Shown here: piece by piece, positions 52,401-64,000 of the stretch
Position numbering within the stretch: position 1 is the stretch's first letter
Layout of the letters: every line of letters starts with the position of its first letter
Assembly (NCBI RefSeq): GCF_003171515.1
Contig: NC_089399.1
Location: 2,914,001 to 2,978,000 of the forward strand
Direction of reading: 5' to 3'
DNA from: Pyrenophora tritici-repentis
Lineage: Eukaryota; Ascomycota; Dothideomycetes; Pleosporales; Pleosporaceae
DNA length: 64,000 bases
Program-made: the position numbers and the translations under genes
Notes under the pieces: generated by a model
Told to the model about the DNA's origin: nothing
The model's database searches: none
The model's input: the letters and a program-made list of their open reading frames with translations, nothing else

Positions 52401-55157
52401 GTATGATGCCAATCATGCGCCTATACCAATTACCATGACTCTGGAAGGAGTGGTTGGTGACCGGGACAGAAAGACACGATCAAGAAGGTCATACAAAAGT
52501 ACCATCAACAGATAGCAGAGACTTGAGATAGCCTGCAGCAGCGATAATCTTGGCAAACAACAGATGAGCTTGGTTAGGGCACGGAGAGAAGCTGCCATGT
52601 AGCTGGCCGACAGAGTTGGCTAGCGTGAACAGGTGTACATCGTATCACTCTAAACCCCTGTTATTACTAAGCGGGACAGCGTTCGTTACGGAGGCAGAGC
52701 TCGGTACATGAGAACACATTCATGTCGCGCGGACTGACAATGTTTTTTTGTGTGTGCAGGAGTGATGTCATGGCATGTACGTGGTTCAGGTGCTAACCCG
52801 CTTTAGGCACTTGCTGACGCCTAAATCTGAATACAACATATTCGCAGAACCAGAACATTCAATTACATATCTTTAAACACCTTTTCGTTACGAGCCACGT
52901 ATGGCTTCATTCTCTCCACACACCGAGCAGAGACGTAGGTTCAGCGAGCGGCAGCTTCGTTCATCAGTCGACGAAGAGGTCAAGAAAGACCCGTACAAAC
53001 TTGGCCATTGTGTCCGCATGCTCATTCGCAACATCACGGATCGTTACACCTAATTCAGACCACGAGATAGGTATTTTTGAGATTGACTTGCACGACCTGT
53101 AGTACATGTTCATTTGAACTGCAAAAGCGATACCCAAGGCCGAGCCTGTGGCCGACCAGCTTGCATGTCAGGTGCTGCGTGCACAAAATTTTGGGACAAT
53201 GTCCCGGGTCGGAGCGGACACGGGCGCTGCAAGCCGCGAGCAAGCCATTACGATGACGCATGAGCGCATCTGGGTGGATCTCTCGTTTCTGGTGATCTTC
53301 ACAAAGCCTGACCGCCCACATCTTCCCCACATAATCATCATAGCACTCACTAAATGGATGCATGTCGTACGAAACCTACTCCAAGTCCTGAGAGTTAGGA
53401 CTTTTGTAATACACGACCTCGATGGGCACCGTGTAAGTAGCTTGACTACCTATTCTGTATCGGAAAGCGCCTTTGTGAGTGACGCCCAAGTAGGTAATGT
53501 CGACTGGATGGGTTGGATCGTCGATTTTGTGCTTTGGGCCGATGCCGTCGGGGGTTGCGTAATTTGGGCAGACGGCGGGGACATGCCGTCGCCCCTGTTT
53601 TTCCAATACAGCGCGAAGCAGGATGGCATGTGTGCTCGGACTGCTCTGAGGGTGGGGGCGATGGCGAAGAGGGGAGGGGGAGGAGGGTGGTGAGGAAGCG
53701 GATGGTTAGCGGGCTTGGTCGGATGTCTGTAGGGAGGGAAGGAGGGGTGCTGGCGTTGCAAGGATACGGGCTACATTCATCTTGGTACCGGCAGGAATTG
53801 CGGAGAAGATGAAGTTTTGAAATCTAATAAAGTCATAGTCCGAACTTTGGCGGGGGAAGATGCTGTTGCGGGACAGCGTGCGGAGTTAAGGGCGATCACA
53901 GATGCGATATAGTGCTTTCAGTACGGCGTTCGAACGGCTTTATCTCAAACCGGCGTGTGCTAATCTAACATCTTCCTTAAAGCGGAGTAATTAGGTTCAG
54001 ACATCTTCCAATCGTCGGCTCTGCGTTACCATGGGGCGCCATACCACTTACAGGAAATCCCTAAGACAGCATCTAGGCTTAAAATTAAGCTTAAAGCCTC
54101 TAAAACAGTAATACAGATACACTAGATAGATTTCAGGCTCCGAATTTGGTGTATTAAAAGATCCTAAGACTGGTATGGCGCGCTGCGGTAGTCTCTATTT
54201 GACAACGCTACCTACGCTCATCGCGACTGGCATGTCTTCATCCGCTCGAGGAGTATGCTAAAATATGACTAGACAGATGGAGCATATCGAGTGGGGCAGG
54301 CACAATGGTGGAAGTGAGGTAAGCAAGGAGCTCGGCCCTTTGCTGTATACGGTAGGGTAGGTGTTCTCGCCTGCAGGTGATTGAATGCATGACGCGCTTG
54401 AAAGCGGGGTATCTTGGTGGCAGATATGGGGACATTGAGCTGACTGATCTTGGGGAGAAGTGGGGTTTTGGAGCCGTCCCCTGCGGTAGATGCTAAGTCA
54501 TCGCAGAAGTGGCCATGAGTGATAAGCATCTAGCAACGAGTAAATAAGATTATCCATGAATATGTAAGAAATTAGAAGAACCAATAGAATTACCTGTTAG
54601 CAAAATAGCCGAGGAGTATAAAGCACGATGTCATACAGTAAATACATCGCACGTGAATCTGTGCATTTCACTCTTAGCAGAATCGTTCACATCTCCACAA
54701 ACACCATATTATCGCACATCAACTTAGCAGGCGCCTCTTACATTTGCAGTCCTGTAACCCAGGCATAAGACTTCGTTCTTCAACGCATCTACGTACTGGA
54801 AAAGTCCCTAAGCTGATGTCACGTGACTATAGGTATCAAGCTCATACATACCGGATCGTGATGTCCCCATGTAGAAACACAGCCACTAACGACTATTTGA
54901 AATGAAAGAACGATGAGAGTAGACACTGGCAGTATCTCGGCAACAAATATCTAAGGTGCTTAGTAGTAGAGAGAGAGATGTCATCACATCGAGCAACTCA
55001 CAGCGGACATAAAAACAACAGTGACATTAAACAAGCTCCGCAGAGCATTAATCAGATCAATATTTAAAGGGTGTATGCCAAAATTAAACTAAACAATGAA
55101 ACTAGCAAGAAAACAAGAAAGACCAAACAAATGTACAGTCTATCGCAATGCATCCAT
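52401..55157. other. Gene-poor interval of about 2.7 kb
   Basis: No convincing gene. Small ORFs worth noting are 52901-53053 (+, 50 codons, MASFSPHTEQRRRFSERQLR, charged) and 53376-53606 (-, 76 codons, DITYLGVTHKGAFRYRIGSQ), but neither has a recognisable domain or clear gene structure. An inverted-repeat unit lies at 54036-54181 (separate entry). Otherwise AT-rich unassigned sequence. Confidence 0.4.
54036..54181. repeat. Possible small inverted-repeat element
   Basis: GCGCCATACCA at 54036-54046 and its complement at 54171-54181, enclosing AT-rich, non-coding sequence. Similarity of the arms extends a few bases imperfectly. No clear target duplication, so a MITE assignment is tentative. Confidence 0.3.
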
Positions 55158-57604
55158 CTAAAGCATATTCTTGGGCTCCTGATCGTCAAGGTGAACATGC
55201 ATATGTGGCTCCTCTACTGTCTCCAGGAACCGTTTCCTCGTCGATATATGTTTGACGTTTATCCGAACCCTTGGATTGTTTGACCGACCCCTCGTACCGT
55301 TTGACCGACCCCTTGGAACGTCTGTCGCCCTGCGGGAATCTGTATTCGCGAGATTGATGATATCGTCGAGGGCAGCTTCATAGTCAACCTGAGACGAAAA
55401 GCTGGTATGGTTGGCAGAGTTCTGTGCGTTGGAGCCCTGTTGAAACACGTTATTTGACGAAAAGTTGGAATGATTGCCAGAGTTCTGCATGTTAGAGCTT
55501 TGTTGAAGACGGGGGTTCGGCGGAAAGGAGTTTCTCCTATTGCCTGGGATCAGAAAGGCGGGGTCATGACTGATCGGACAACGGTCCCCCAATATGCAGT
55601 TGCCCCTGATGAAGTGTTGGCAAGCCTGGTGGGCATATGGGCAATCTTCGTCGCTGTTCTGGCATATGCCTTCTTCTTGCTCAAAGCTTGCTTTAGTTTC
55701 TCACCCAGGAACTGCGCTATAAACGGGTTTCGCTTTGCAATCTCGATTAAATCCGGCACATGGTTTAGTATTGCTTCTTCCACAATAGAATCGTCATTCA
55801 TTTGCTCGGGTCCATTGAACTGATGGCGTATATTTAGCTTGAAGAAAGGGTCGTGGCTATGGTTGCAATATTGTACAAATTGACACATACCCTGCATCCA
55901 CTTTTTGCAAGGCTCATGCTTGTTCTTGCACTTCGTGCCACGCGAGCAGTGGCCTTATTTAAAAGCGGTGCAAGCTTCTACATATGACGTATCGAAATCG
56001 GCGAAGTGTTGCGCGGAAAATTGAATTGGCTGTGTCTGATCCCACAGTCCAGGCTTGAGAAAACCGACCGTACCAGACGTTGATGACCGAGCAGACTCCG
56101 GCTCGATGCCCTCCATCGGCATTGGATCGGGCGATCCGGATGTCGGGACGAAAGGTTGTAACATGCTATAAATCTCGTCATTTTGAGCCTTTGCGGCAAA
56201 TAGTTCTGTCTCCAATTTTCCAATTCGGGCATTTGCGGTCGATAGAGCTGCCTCGCGGAATTCTGTTTGAGACTTGGCGGCCAATAGAGCTGCCTCTTGG
56301 ACTTCGCTTTGAGCATTTACTTCCGATAGCCTAATTTTAAGTTTTTCAACCTCATCTGCGTTGCGAAACATTTGTGTTTGATAGGCGTCTTCACGCTCAA
56401 CGTTAGCAGCGGCGTATTCTGCAACCCGCTCTCTCGTAGCATCTTCGAGTTCTTTCAACTGCTGTTTTGCTTCTTTCGGTTTTGACGTTTGCCCGCTGGA
56501 GTGCTTCTTGATTATGTCTTTCCTGCTCCAGGAACTTCTCCGTTTGCAAACTCATACCTTTGGCCTCAATCCGCAATTTTTTTCTTCACGGCGTTCAAGA
56601 TCCCTTTCCTTTTCATTCTGTTGATGCAACTGCTCTTCAGCCTTCTTTCGGAGCCTAGCTGCCTCTTTGGCATCAGGGTGAGGATTCAAAAGTGAACTGA
56701 CACTTTTTTCTGTCTTTTCTTTGGTTTTTTTCTACCATATCCTTACTCAGAGTCTTCATGGCTGCCCGGATGTCAGGATGTAGGTCCATCTCTGGTGGTG
56801 GGATGGTGAGCCAATCATTCACATCGTTAATATAGTTGATCAAGTCATCAAGAAGTTGGTAAGGCTTGCGGTAGGCAATCGACCAAATCAGCCAATTGAG
56901 ACATGCCTTAGACAGTGGTGTGTAACGCAAAATGCCGCGCCACTTGGCTGCATCGGCTAAGGACTTATGCAGCCCAGCAACATGACTGCGCATAGTGGCG
57001 ATGAATTCGTCGTTGGCCGGCTTATCGCTGAGGTAAAGCTTCTCTATGGCCTCTAGGTCTTTTCGTACGCTTCTGTAATGCTCGATGAAGTCTCTGACTA
57101 GCCTGTCCTTGTCTGTCCGAGTCGAATTCGGGTTGCCTGCGAGACGAGGGATCACGTGACGAGCTGCTGTGCCTTGCTCGAAATTCCTTTTGGTGTGCGC
57201 ATGGGTGAACATTTCAAAGAGATCTTGTCGAAAGTCTTCAGCAAGGTCTTCCGTGGGCGTAGGAAGCGCAGCCTTATGTAGGCGTAACGCGTATGCGCTG
57301 AAGCACATATTGGCCATATTCTTATTGGGATTAGCATTGTCATATCGCTGCTAGGTCACTCTCATACTTTTGGGTTGTATTCTTCTGTATCGGCGCAGCT
57401 CTTTTTGGCGCGCGGCTCAGGTATCGTGTCGTATTGATCAGCCTGTGACATCAGATTAGTAAAGAAATACGTGCATGAGACATTTGGAAAGTGGCTTACT
57501 AGCTCTGACTTGTTGACCACAGCTGATCGCTTCCTTTTCTCTCCGGCCATCGGGGTTGCGTATGTCTGGTAGGCCACAGGGTTGGCCGCAGGGAATGCAG
57601 CCAT
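55158..57604 (-). pseudogene. CCCH zinc-finger/coiled-coil gene with many lesions
   Basis: Starts MAAFPAANPVAYQTYATPMA. Two good introns (57 nt, GTAAGC to TCACAG; 47 nt, GTATGA to AATAAG with TGCTAAT) lead into a helical N-terminal region (LRLHKAALPTPTEDLAEDFR, WLIWSIAYRKPYQLLDDLIN). A charged coiled coil follows, but the frame must change near 56729 and 56579 (both in runs of seven A) and near 56485. Further on is TAA at 55955-55957 inside the first CCCH finger (Cys-x7-Cys-x5-Cys-x3-His), a second finger (CQFVQYCNHSH), another frame change near 55690, then CQNSDEDCPYAH and CILGDRCPISH. The Asn/Ser-rich tail ends at 55158. Four to five lesions mean no full-length product. Probably an RNA-binding type protein originally. 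Confidence 0.7.
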
Positions 57605-58501
57605 GGCAAAGCTATTCTGAGAAGAGTCACGGGTTTTTGGTGACGCGTTAAGTGCAGGTCTATCTATACTGGGCGAAGTGGGTGGTTATGCTCACTATAG
57701 ACTGTGGGTCGGTCGTACGTATTGATGAGGGGGTGATATTGTGGGCGCAATGTGATTTTCATATGCTAGCAAGGAGAGGTAGAGCTATGTGGGTGGTGGT
57801 TGGATCCATGCAGCGTAGATTTGTGGTGATTGGGGTAACAAAGAGGGGCGAGTGAAAGGGCGTAGGAGCAGCCACTGCGATAGTGCGTGAAAGAGTATGA
57901 CAATGGGATAAAGCAGAGAATAACGGATCAACAGGAACGTGACCAGGTGTCATTTGGAAGACAATGACTTGGATAAGCAGTGCATATAGTATAGCGGTTC
58001 TACGATAGCATAGAGCATGTATGTGATGAGACGAATACGCCGTATAGAAACATGGTGAGAAACGTCAGAAACGAGGGCAAATAGGGCGCCACACGTTGGC
58101 GTAGGCTGTGGACATGATGTGTATTGAGAAGTCGCGTTGCCTTGGTTTAGCTATAAGTTGAGAAGGCATAATCCCGGAGACGAGGCGACGATCCAATCTG
58201 CCAACCTGTTGTCCAACAGTGGCACCAAAGCTCGCTCAGTCTTGAAAATTGGCGGCACAAGACAGATGGGTATCAAAGCGAAGAGACAGGACAAACAAAG
58301 ACATTGTGAAGATGATGAAAGATTGAAGCAGAGACAAAAGGTGGTGTCGGACGCTCGGGCGATGTTACTCGGCAAGTGGTGCGGGCGCTAGTGGGCTGGC
58401 AGGCACGGGATTCAAAGAGCAGATCGAGGCGGAAGTCGCGACCAGGGGCATTGTCGCAGTACAGCCCTCTTCGATGTGTTGGTAACATAATCATCGCGAT
58501 A
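57605..58501. other. Divergent intergenic region
   Basis: 897 bp between the CCCH pseudogene start and the Zn2Cys6 gene. Short ORFs have no domains. Presumably holds both promoters. Confidence 0.4.
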
Positions 58502-60766
58502 ATGAGGAATCCGGTTGCGTGCGTCTCCTGTCGGTCAGCAAAGCAAAAGTGCATCCACGAAGACCGGCCACCATGCGACAGGTGCAAGCAGAGCGGGCGC
58601 GCTGAGCTTTGCGAGTTTCCAGGTGCGTGCTCACGTAACACCGTCACCGTCTCCAAGACGCCTACTCACACACGCTCCTCCAGCGCCAGGGACGAGTGCA
58701 ATCCATCGCAAGCCCAAGCGACCACGGCTCTCGGAAGATGTAGGAGAGACGCCGCCCTCGAATCCTGCGAGTGCAACCAGCATAGCGCCCCATCCAAGCC
58801 GCAATGACGCACATCTGCCGAACGGCACCAATGCCGCTGCACATGCGTCGCCGAGTGCGGCATCAGCGCTGCTCGACGGCCTGGATCCGTTTGAATTGCT
58901 CACGGACGAGGTGAAGAACAGTTACCTGCGATGCTCGTACAAATGGAGCTTCCACCACACGCCGACGTTGCTGCGGCGGATCCGCGACCGAACGCTGGAG
59001 CCGTGGATGGTGTGGGCGATACTCGCACTTGCCATTAGGTAAGTTACTGTAGTTATGCCTCCTCACGACGGCGCCTGCCCTGCCTGAGGAAGACACTGAG
59101 CTAGTCGACTAACGCGCGCAGATTCGTGCAAGAGCCGCCCGCGCCGTTTAGTACACAGACGGAGGCCAGCAATGCCTACGCCGCCCATGCCCGTCAGATC
59201 CTGCAGCAGGACCTGGAGACTCCCTCCATCAGCCGAGTGCAAGCGCTGTTGATGCTGACGGGCCATGACTGGGGCGCTGGAAACGGAAGGAGAGCGTGGA
59301 TCTACCTGGGCATGGCCATTCGTCTGGTCGAGGTCATGGACCTGACGCGCGAGACGGGCATACCGCGTAATCGCGTGCCTACGCGTGAGGAGTTCATCGA
59401 GGCCGAGGTGCGTCGCCGCACTGCCTGGACCTGCTTCCTGATGGACTCGCTCCTCAGCGGCGGCAAGGGGCGAAAGAGGTCCCTGACTGCCGCAGACATG
59501 TCCATTCAGCTGCCCTGTGAGCGTGAGGACTTTGTCTTTGGGGAACCCAAATGCACGCCCCAGCTGGACAACTCGCAGCGCATGCCCCCCGTGGCACTGC
59601 CAGTGGGCGACATTGGCATCATTGGCTACAGCATGCGCGCGGCCAATATCTGGGGCAAGGTCGCGCGTTGGGCCTGCTCGGAAGACCTGAAGAGTGAGCT
59701 GCCGTGGGCGTCGACGTCACAGTTCCAGCACCTCATCTACGAGCTCGAGGGCTGGAAGTCGTCGCTTCCCCAGCGGCTGCAGTACGACCTCTTCACCCTC
59801 CACAGCCACAATGCCGTTGAGCAAGGCCAGGCCTACTGCTACATGCACTGCATACACTTTATGAGCTACATGTTCCTCCATCGCGCCTACCTTCCCGTCC
59901 TGGGTCCACAGCAAAACGACTCGGGCCCAGAGGAGACGCCAAACTCATACAATGAGCACAGAGACATGTGGAAGCGGTGGGAGAAGTCGTCCCGCAAGGC
60001 CCTGTTCAAGGACTCGGTCATGGTGCTGGAAATGCTCGAGGAGATGCGCACATTCGGCGTCTACTTCCTGCGAGGCTTGGTGCCGTGGATCGGCTTCACC
60101 ATATATACCGCCGTCGGCGCCATGCTCTACTCGTTCAACTTTCCCAGTAACGAGGACGACCCTCGGTGCCAGGAAAAGGCGCGCAAAAGCGTCATCCAGG
60201 GCTGCAACTTCCTCAAAGAGATGAAGACGCAGTGGCCCATGGCCGAAACATGGTTCGACACTATCAGACGCATGCAGGCATACTACCGCTCCATCCTAGG
60301 TCAGGACGGGCCGGCCTCACCCGAAGAGCGGCAAGCTTTGCGCCATGCTATGATTGACTACGGCGCACTACAGCCGTCGCCAGTACAGAAGCCAGCGAAC
60401 TCACACCAGACCAACGACACCATCATGGCCGGCAGGTCACCATCACAACACCCCAACGACGTAAGCAGTAGCCCATCCTACCACGCTCCTCTACTAACCT
60501 ACCTGCAGCGCAAACCGATGATTGCCAATATCACAAATCCACAAATCACCAGTCCTATGCCCGTGTCAACGCCGACGCCGACGCCAAACGGCTACGCAAA
60601 CGGTTTCCCGTGGAACACACCGCCGGCCGTTCCACCGTTGGAAGCCGATGAAACGTTCAATCTGGATCCGTTTGACTTGACGAATGAAGAGCTGGAAGCC
60701 ATGATGGTGAATGCCACACAAGACTTCTGGGCGAGTTTCCCGGGTGAGGTGGGTGTTGGATACTAG
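58502..60766 (+). CDS. Zn2Cys6 transcription factor with fungal-specific TF domain
   Basis: CDS join(58502..58622,58690..59038,59122..60460,60509..60766), 688 aa. The last intron (48 nt, GTAAGC with CTAAC and CTGCAG) is in frame, so it could be retained. The Zn2Cys6 binuclear cluster lies at residues 7-37 (CVSCRSAKQKC, CDRCKQ, ending LCEF; Cys 7, 10, 17, 25, 28, 37). The second intron falls inside the middle-homology region. The fungal-specific TF domain (about 170-420) includes ARQILQQDLETPSISRVQAL, RRAWIYLGMAIRLVEVMDL and EVRRRTAWTCFLMDSLLSGG. The C-terminus is acidic (DETFNLDPFDLTNEELEAMM), a possible activation region. A nuclear DNA-binding regulator; targets unknown, though two oxidoreductase genes lie immediately downstream. 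Confidence 0.92.
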
Positions 60767-60961
60767 GAGAGTCGAATATAGTTCAGGAGCCAGGGGCAGT
60801 ATGTGTTGCGCGTCTTTTGCATTCATTCTAATGAGTCATACCCCGAACGTAATATTTAATCCTGTTGTGACAATTGTCCGTCACCGTCTTTCATGACTCT
60901 TAATCTTTGCTTACATTCGAATTCAGTTCACAAGCCGGGGTGACGGTAGTCATTACACGAT

Positions 60962-62749
60962 CTATTCTGGGATGATGTGGTCCTTGGCGTCAACTCCCAC
61001 TTTCCATCGATAAGTCGACGCCACATGCTCGTCTAGAGGCCCTTTCTGTCCCTTGGTTGCATAAAAGTTCTCTCGATACGTGCCGCTGGGCACTGCATAG
61101 TCTTCCCAAAACATCCCACGCTTCTTCAACTCTGGAAGCAGTAGCTCCACAACATCCTTGAAAGACTGGGGAAAGAGTGCATATGCCTGTACATGCATTA
61201 GCTCCACAGCTATGCACAAAAGGGGTTTAACCTACGATGTTAAAGCCATCCACATCGGCTTCGTCCACCCATGTCTGGAATCCATCTGCCACCTGTGACG
61301 GCGTACCGACGAAAAGGGGTCCAATGCCACCAATGCTGATGTGCTCTGCCACTGTGTGTTTGGTCCATTTGGATGTACCGGGCGAGAAGCGAGCAAATCC
61401 TTCCACCGTCGAGCGCACTGCATTACTCTCAACCTGTCGCAACTCCTCTTCATCGCCGTACTTGCCCAAGTCAATCCCGGTCCAACCGCAAAAGAGTGCT
61501 AGGGCACCCTCCAATGACGCATACTTGCGATAATCTGCAAGCTTCGCCTGTGCCTCCGCTTCTGTTCTCCCTAGGATAGGGGTAGCAAGGGCGAGGAACT
61601 TGATGCTACTGCCATTTCTGCCGAACTGCGATGAAGCAATTTCCCTGATTTCAGCAATATTCTTTGCGCACACCACCGGGGCGTGCGCAGAAACAAAGAT
61701 TGCTTCTGCATTTTGCGCTGCAAAGGTTTTACCTGCTTTTGAGGCGCCCGCTTGCAGGATCAATGGTGTTCGCTGAGGACTGGGCTGGCAGATATGTGGT
61801 CCGGGTACTTGGAAGTACTTGCCTTGGTGGTCTATCTGTCGAACCCGGTCTGGCACGGTGTACACTCCTTTCTTTCGATCTAGGACAACGGCGTCATCTC
61901 TCCAGGAAGACTCAAAGAGCTTGTACATCACTTTGACGTATTCCTCAGCTTGGGCGTAGCGTTCATCGTGCTTCCCAAATTAGCGACGAATCTTCAAGAG
62001 CGAGCACACTCACTGGCAACTGCTGCTTCATGCCCATATTCCTCGCAGCCGAGTCTAGATAGCTCGTCACGATCTATGATGTTATTATATGTCTCCCTGA
62101 CTGATGATTGGCTGCTTACATTCCAGCCTAGTCTATCAAGAATCAGTAAATGAACGCGGTGGTAAGCAAGGGAATATTGCCAACATACCGGCCCTTGGTC
62201 AAATGGTCGACAGTTGAGAGTCGTCGAGCCAAATGATATGGCTGCTCATAAGTAGTCGACACTGTCACACCGAATCCAATGCTCTTGGTCGCTGCAGCCA
62301 TTGCACTGATGACCGCCAACGGCTCGTTGACTGGCCACTGAGCACCAGATGTTATTGCCGCATCAAGATTGCCATTGTACACATCGTAGCCACCGAGAAC
62401 GTCAGCTATGAATATGCCATGGACCTTGGCTTCTTCCAGCAGTTTTGCAAGGTCTACCCAATGGTCGAGGTCGTTGAACTCGTGGGAATGGTCATCGGGA
62501 TGCCTCCACATCCCCGGCGACTGGTGCCCACTGCCTGTATGCCACCTCAAATTAGTTTACCAACACTGCCTGGGCGATCATCGCGCGGAGAGTACACTAA
62601 TGCTGCCAGGAGGCTTTACATATTCATGTGAACTTACACATTTCCACGAAGGCATTGATGATCAATTTCTTGCCAGGCTTCCCTCTTCCACTCCTCCGCC
62701 TTCCATTCTTCGCAGCTTCACTGCCATTCTCTCGCTTCCTCTTTGCCAT
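60962..62749 (-). CDS. FMN-dependent luciferase-like monooxygenase
   Basis: CDS complement(join(60962..61186,61236..61970,62014..62073,62120..62132,62189..62534,62638..62749)), 496 aa. Introns are 103, 56, 46, 43 and 49 nt; exon 3 is only 13 nt (completing KGR and adding LGWN). Each junction restores a family block: VEMC to SGHQSPGMWRHPDD, DHLTKGR to LGWNIVTSYLDSAARNMG, DGFNI to AYALFPQSFKDVV. Family of NtaA/SnaA/DszA-type flavin-dependent monooxygenases (bacterial luciferase fold): ATKSIGFGVTVSTTYEQPYH, TPLILQAGASKAGKTFAAQN and AEAIFVSAHAP are typical. It oxidises an unknown small molecule using FMNH2 from a partner reductase. The basic N-terminal extension (MAKRKRENGSEAAKNGRRR) is unusual. 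Confidence 0.88.
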
Positions 62750-63262
62750 GGTTGGAGATTGTGGGGGTTCGGACGTTTGCTGGTAAATGTCGCCGAGACA
62801 GATGGTGGTAGGTTGAAGCGGATGGTGTGCTTTCAACCGCCTTTAACGCCATCGCTTATCTGCAACCCCAACTACATCCGAAACGGGTGAAAGCTGCCCG
62901 GCTCGCATCTTGCCAACTGTTCTCTCCGATATAGGAACTACTCCACTACTGCAGTACGTGTTGTTGGCAATACAAATCGGCCCTTCGTCGCCATCTTACC
63001 CCGCTACCGTGCCACGCCAGACTACTCCACAATTGCGACAATCCTCTTGCTCCACCCAATGTTCTCTCGCACGCACGCATGCAAATGGATCGAATGCATA
63101 GCCCTGTCTAGCTCAAAACGCGCAATGGATACCCTTTATGATGCGAAAAGGCGTTGCGTGGACTGTCGGCATTCAATCCGTATAGCATGATTTTGGCGTG
63201 GGTGTTTGTCTTTTGAACGCATTTGAATAATCTCATTCGAGTCTGGTATATCACCATTAATC
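62750..63262. promoter_or_regulatory. Divergent promoter of monooxygenase and reductase genes
   Basis: 513 bp between the two start codons. No recognised operator. The arrangement could allow co-regulation. Confidence 0.4.
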
Positions 63263-64000
63263 ATGGCATTGTCGAAGAAACGCACAAGAAGTTCTGCGGC
63301 TCGTTCGCCTACGAGATCTTTGCCTGATAAGAGGATGAAGGTACAAGACGAATTTCAGCGAAGGAAATCAGTACCACGGCCGCCTGAACGACAACATGCG
63401 TTGTTGTTGCATGCAGCTCGTCAACCATATGACCTCGCCACAAGCCATGCCACTCCAGTCATCAAGCTTGGGACTGAGCTGTTGGTCAGGGTGGAAGCCA
63501 TAGGACTAAACCCAATCGATTGGAAAGCCCCGTAAGTTTTGAACGTGGCGTCACTGCTGTATCTACGTCTGCTAACATCGAAAAGTGATTTCGGTTTTGG
63601 CATCCCAACACTGCCATACATAGCAGGTCGCGAGTTTGCCGGCACCGTCATCAAAGTAGGCACTACTTCGCCCTCTCGGTTACAGCCCGGCGACCTTGTA
63701 ACCGTGCCATCAACCGACTACCGTGACCTCCGCAAGGCTGCCTACCAACAATACAGCATCGCCTCCTCCTTCAACACCATCCGGATCCCACGAGACATCT
63801 CTGTAAACTCCGGCAGCATTATCGGCGTAGCCTTCGTATCCGCCGTACTCGCCCTAGGAATATGCATGGGCGTCAACTTCTCCGACATTGAAAACGGCCC
63901 CAACCTCCTCGAAACCGTCCGAAAGGTAGATCCAGAATCGCTCCCAGTGGATATTCGTCAAGAATGTCTTTCCAGCATCTCGACCACTGAACGCGCCAAG
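63263..64000 (+). CDS. Medium-chain (GroES-like) reductase, 3' end outside window
   Basis: CDS join(63263..63531,63586..>64000). The 54-nt intron (GTAAGT to GAAAAG, with GCTAAC) joins NPIDWKAP to DFGFGIPTLPYIAGREFAGT. The zinc-type alcohol dehydrogenase-like/enoyl-reductase (MDR) N-terminal domain is recognisable by VRVEAIGLNPIDWK, AGREFAGTVIKVG, LQPGDLVTVPSTDYRD, AAYQQYSIA. The N-terminus is longer than usual, with a basic leader (KKRTRSSAARSPTRSLPDKR). The family includes fungal trans-enoyl reductases and quinone reductases using NADPH. The nucleotide-binding domain lies beyond the window. Divergent from the monooxygenase. Confidence 0.85.

Overview
The window is nuclear DNA of a filamentous ascomycete. 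Genes carry short introns (about 43-104 nt) with GTRNGN donors and CTAAY-type branch points. The gene content is typical of Pezizomycotina: RSC1, EXO1, SKI3, Zn2Cys6 and C2H2 regulators, BTB genes and small Cys-rich secreted proteins. The style, including hAT and Fot1-type DNA transposons beside secreted-protein genes, fits a Dothideomycete, perhaps Pleosporales. That placement is inference. No tRNA, rRNA or CRISPR array was recognised, although RNA genes could not be searched for exhaustively by eye.

Layout. 0-7.6 kb: a partial coiled-coil/Cys-motif gene, an alpha/beta-barrel protein, a gene with an in-frame stop, TMA16, EXO1 and two tiny basic ORFs. 7.6-11.7 kb: gene-poor, with one C2H2 zinc-finger gene of uncertain structure. 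11.7-16 kb: RSC1 and OTU1 in head-to-head order. 16-20.8 kb: two decayed BTB genes, a degenerate MITE and a six-cysteine secreted-protein gene. 20.8-29.6 kb: conserved block of DNAJC3-like co-chaperone, GH5 glycosidase and exportin-5. 30-32 kb: tandemly duplicated six-cysteine secreted-protein genes. 32.8-36 kb: a 2OG-Fe(II) oxygenase and a paralogous pair of unknown genes, one split by a MITE. 36.6-40.0 kb: an apparently complete hAT transposon with its 8-bp target duplication and a nested foldback element. 40-48.6 kb: F-box-like gene, DapA-type lyase, RSA3, and SKI3 split into oppositely oriented parts. 48.8-52.4 kb: a frameshifted secreted-protein gene and an intact Fot1/pogo element with 51-bp inverted repeats. 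55-57.6 kb: a CCCH zinc-finger gene with many lesions. 58.5-64 kb: Zn2Cys6 regulator, FMN-dependent monooxygenase and a medium-chain reductase that runs off the end.

How the genes relate. Most intact genes are housekeeping: mRNA decay (SKI3), ribosome assembly (TMA16, RSA3), chromatin remodelling (RSC1), ER protein folding, DNA repair (EXO1) and nuclear transport. Between them lie rearranged accessory intervals holding secreted proteins, pseudogenes and mobile DNA. The strongest unusual signals are three. First, an inversion of about 1.2 kb appears to separate the N-terminal TPR part of SKI3 from the rest of the gene. Second, a family of hAT-type foldback MITEs has ends resembling those of the resident hAT transposon, and one MITE has split a reading frame. 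Third, there are three small six-cysteine secreted-protein genes whose last exon is missed without splicing.
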